Positions 62,334 to 64,000 of a stretch of DNA of 64,000 nucleotides are shown here, piece by piece (within the stretch, counting starts at the first letter, position 1; every line of letters begins with the position of its first letter). The translations under genes were made by a program, and so were the position numbers. The notes under the pieces were generated by a model. That model was not told the origin of the DNA. It saw nothing but the letters and a program-made list of their open reading frames with translations, and ran no database searches. Origin of the DNA: Staphylococcus condimenti (GTDB lineage Bacteria; Bacillota; Bacilli; Staphylococcales; Staphylococcaceae); contig NZ_CP015114.1 of the NCBI RefSeq assembly GCF_001618885.1, positions 1,302,001 to 1,366,000 of the forward strand, given 5' to 3'.

Positions 62334-62808
62334 CTAACGTTTATGATATTTATTCACAGTTTCATCAGGGACTTCAATATCTTTAATCTTTGTCTGAGTG
62401 CGCGGATTGATTGCCTCAGGTGCAATTTCTTGTAAAGGAATCAATACAAAAGCACGTTCTGCCATTCGCGGATGCGGAATGCTTAAATCCTGATCTTCAA
62501 TGATTTCATTACCATAAAGTAAAACATCTATATCTAATGTGCGCGGACCCCATCGTTCTTTACGAACGCGATGCAATTGCTGTTCTATATTCAAACCGCT
62601 TTTCAATACTGCTTGCGGTGATAAATTTGTCTCAATCTCTGCACATAAATTCAAAAAATCAGGTTGGTCAACATATCCAACTGGTGCTGTTTCATAAAGT
62701 GAAGATACTTGGGTTACTTTTATACCTTGTTGCGCATCTAATAAACGAAGCGCCTCTTTTAATTGATGTTCTCTATCTCCAACATTGCTGCCTAAGCCTA
62801 AATAAACT

Positions 62809-62816
<8 letters not shown>
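62334..62816 (-). CDS. folK: 2-amino-4-hydroxy-6-hydroxymethyldihydropteridine diphosphokinase
   Basis: A 160-residue folate enzyme (HPPK) that pyrophosphorylates the pterin before Fol[14 protein letters not shown] at the start and the [13 protein letters not shown] signature are present. Overlaps the end of folB by eight bases. Confidence 0.97.
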
Positions 62817-63998
<1,182 letters not shown>

Positions 63999-64000
63999 TA

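Overview
The window is a stretch of a low-GC Firmicutes chromosome, almost certainly Staphylococcus. The gene order folP-folB-folK-dusB-lysS / rRNA-tRNA cluster / pdxR-pdxST-nupC / ctsR-mcsA-mcsB-clpC / radA-yacL / gltX-cysES-mrnC-rlmB-rae1-sigH / rpmG-secE-nusG-rplKA-rplJL / rpoBC / rpsLG-fusA-tuf / M20 hydrolase-kbl ... tdh-ilvE-HAD matches, from memory, the layout of Staphylococcus aureus. The encoded proteins (RpoB, RpoC, NusG, CtsR, GltX, FolP) also look staphylococcal. Accessory genes and sequence divergence point to a coagulase-negative species; I cannot name it from the sequence alone.

Layout, left to right. 1-5.4 kb: a cut-off hypothetical gene, a HAD phosphatase, a small membrane protein, ilvE, a threonine-dehydrogenase-like epimerase, and two GNAT acetyltransferases of which one is frameshifted. 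5.5-9.2 kb: a penicillin V acylase/bile-salt-hydrolase family enzyme, kbl and an M20 amidohydrolase. 9.3-27.1 kb: translation and transcription machinery (tuf, fusA, rpsG, rpsL, an L7Ae-like protein, an interposed small lipoprotein, rpoC, rpoB, an rRNA methyltransferase-like gene, rplL, rplJ, rplA, rplK, nusG, secE, rpmG), nearly all on the minus strand with recognisable promoters, r-protein leaders and terminators. 27.2-33.3 kb: sigH, then the gltX/cysES block with a cysteine-type T-box whose transcript probably also carries three ribosome-RNA maturation genes. 33.5-40.8 kb: yacL, radA and the clpC stress operon under two CtsR boxes. 40.9-48.2 kb: plus-strand genes (nupC, ASCH protein, GNAT, pdxR, GNAT, MFS exporter) with the divergent pdxST pair between them. 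48.2-59.4 kb: two tandem, apparently identical rRNA operons on the minus strand, a third 5S gene and a block of eight tRNAs. 59.8-64 kb: lysS, dusB, folK, folB, folP.

Functionally the window is a housekeeping core with a few accessory inserts. It supplies ribosomal RNA and proteins, elongation factors, core RNA polymerase, three aminoacyl-tRNA synthetases, PLP and folate synthesis, and protein quality control. Regulation is unusually readable: CtsR boxes, a T-box, L1 and L10 leaders, a palindromic pdxR/pdxS operator, a CodY-like box at ilvE, and several -35/-10 pairs with 16-18 bp spacing.

I found no CRISPR array, prophage, insertion sequence, toxin-antitoxin pair or convincing new system. 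The most unusual items are an McsA that lacks its N-terminal zinc-binding cysteines, a one-base frameshift in an acetyltransferase gene, the 5S-first rRNA/tRNA operon with three promoters, and a lipoprotein gene set between rpoC and the str operon.
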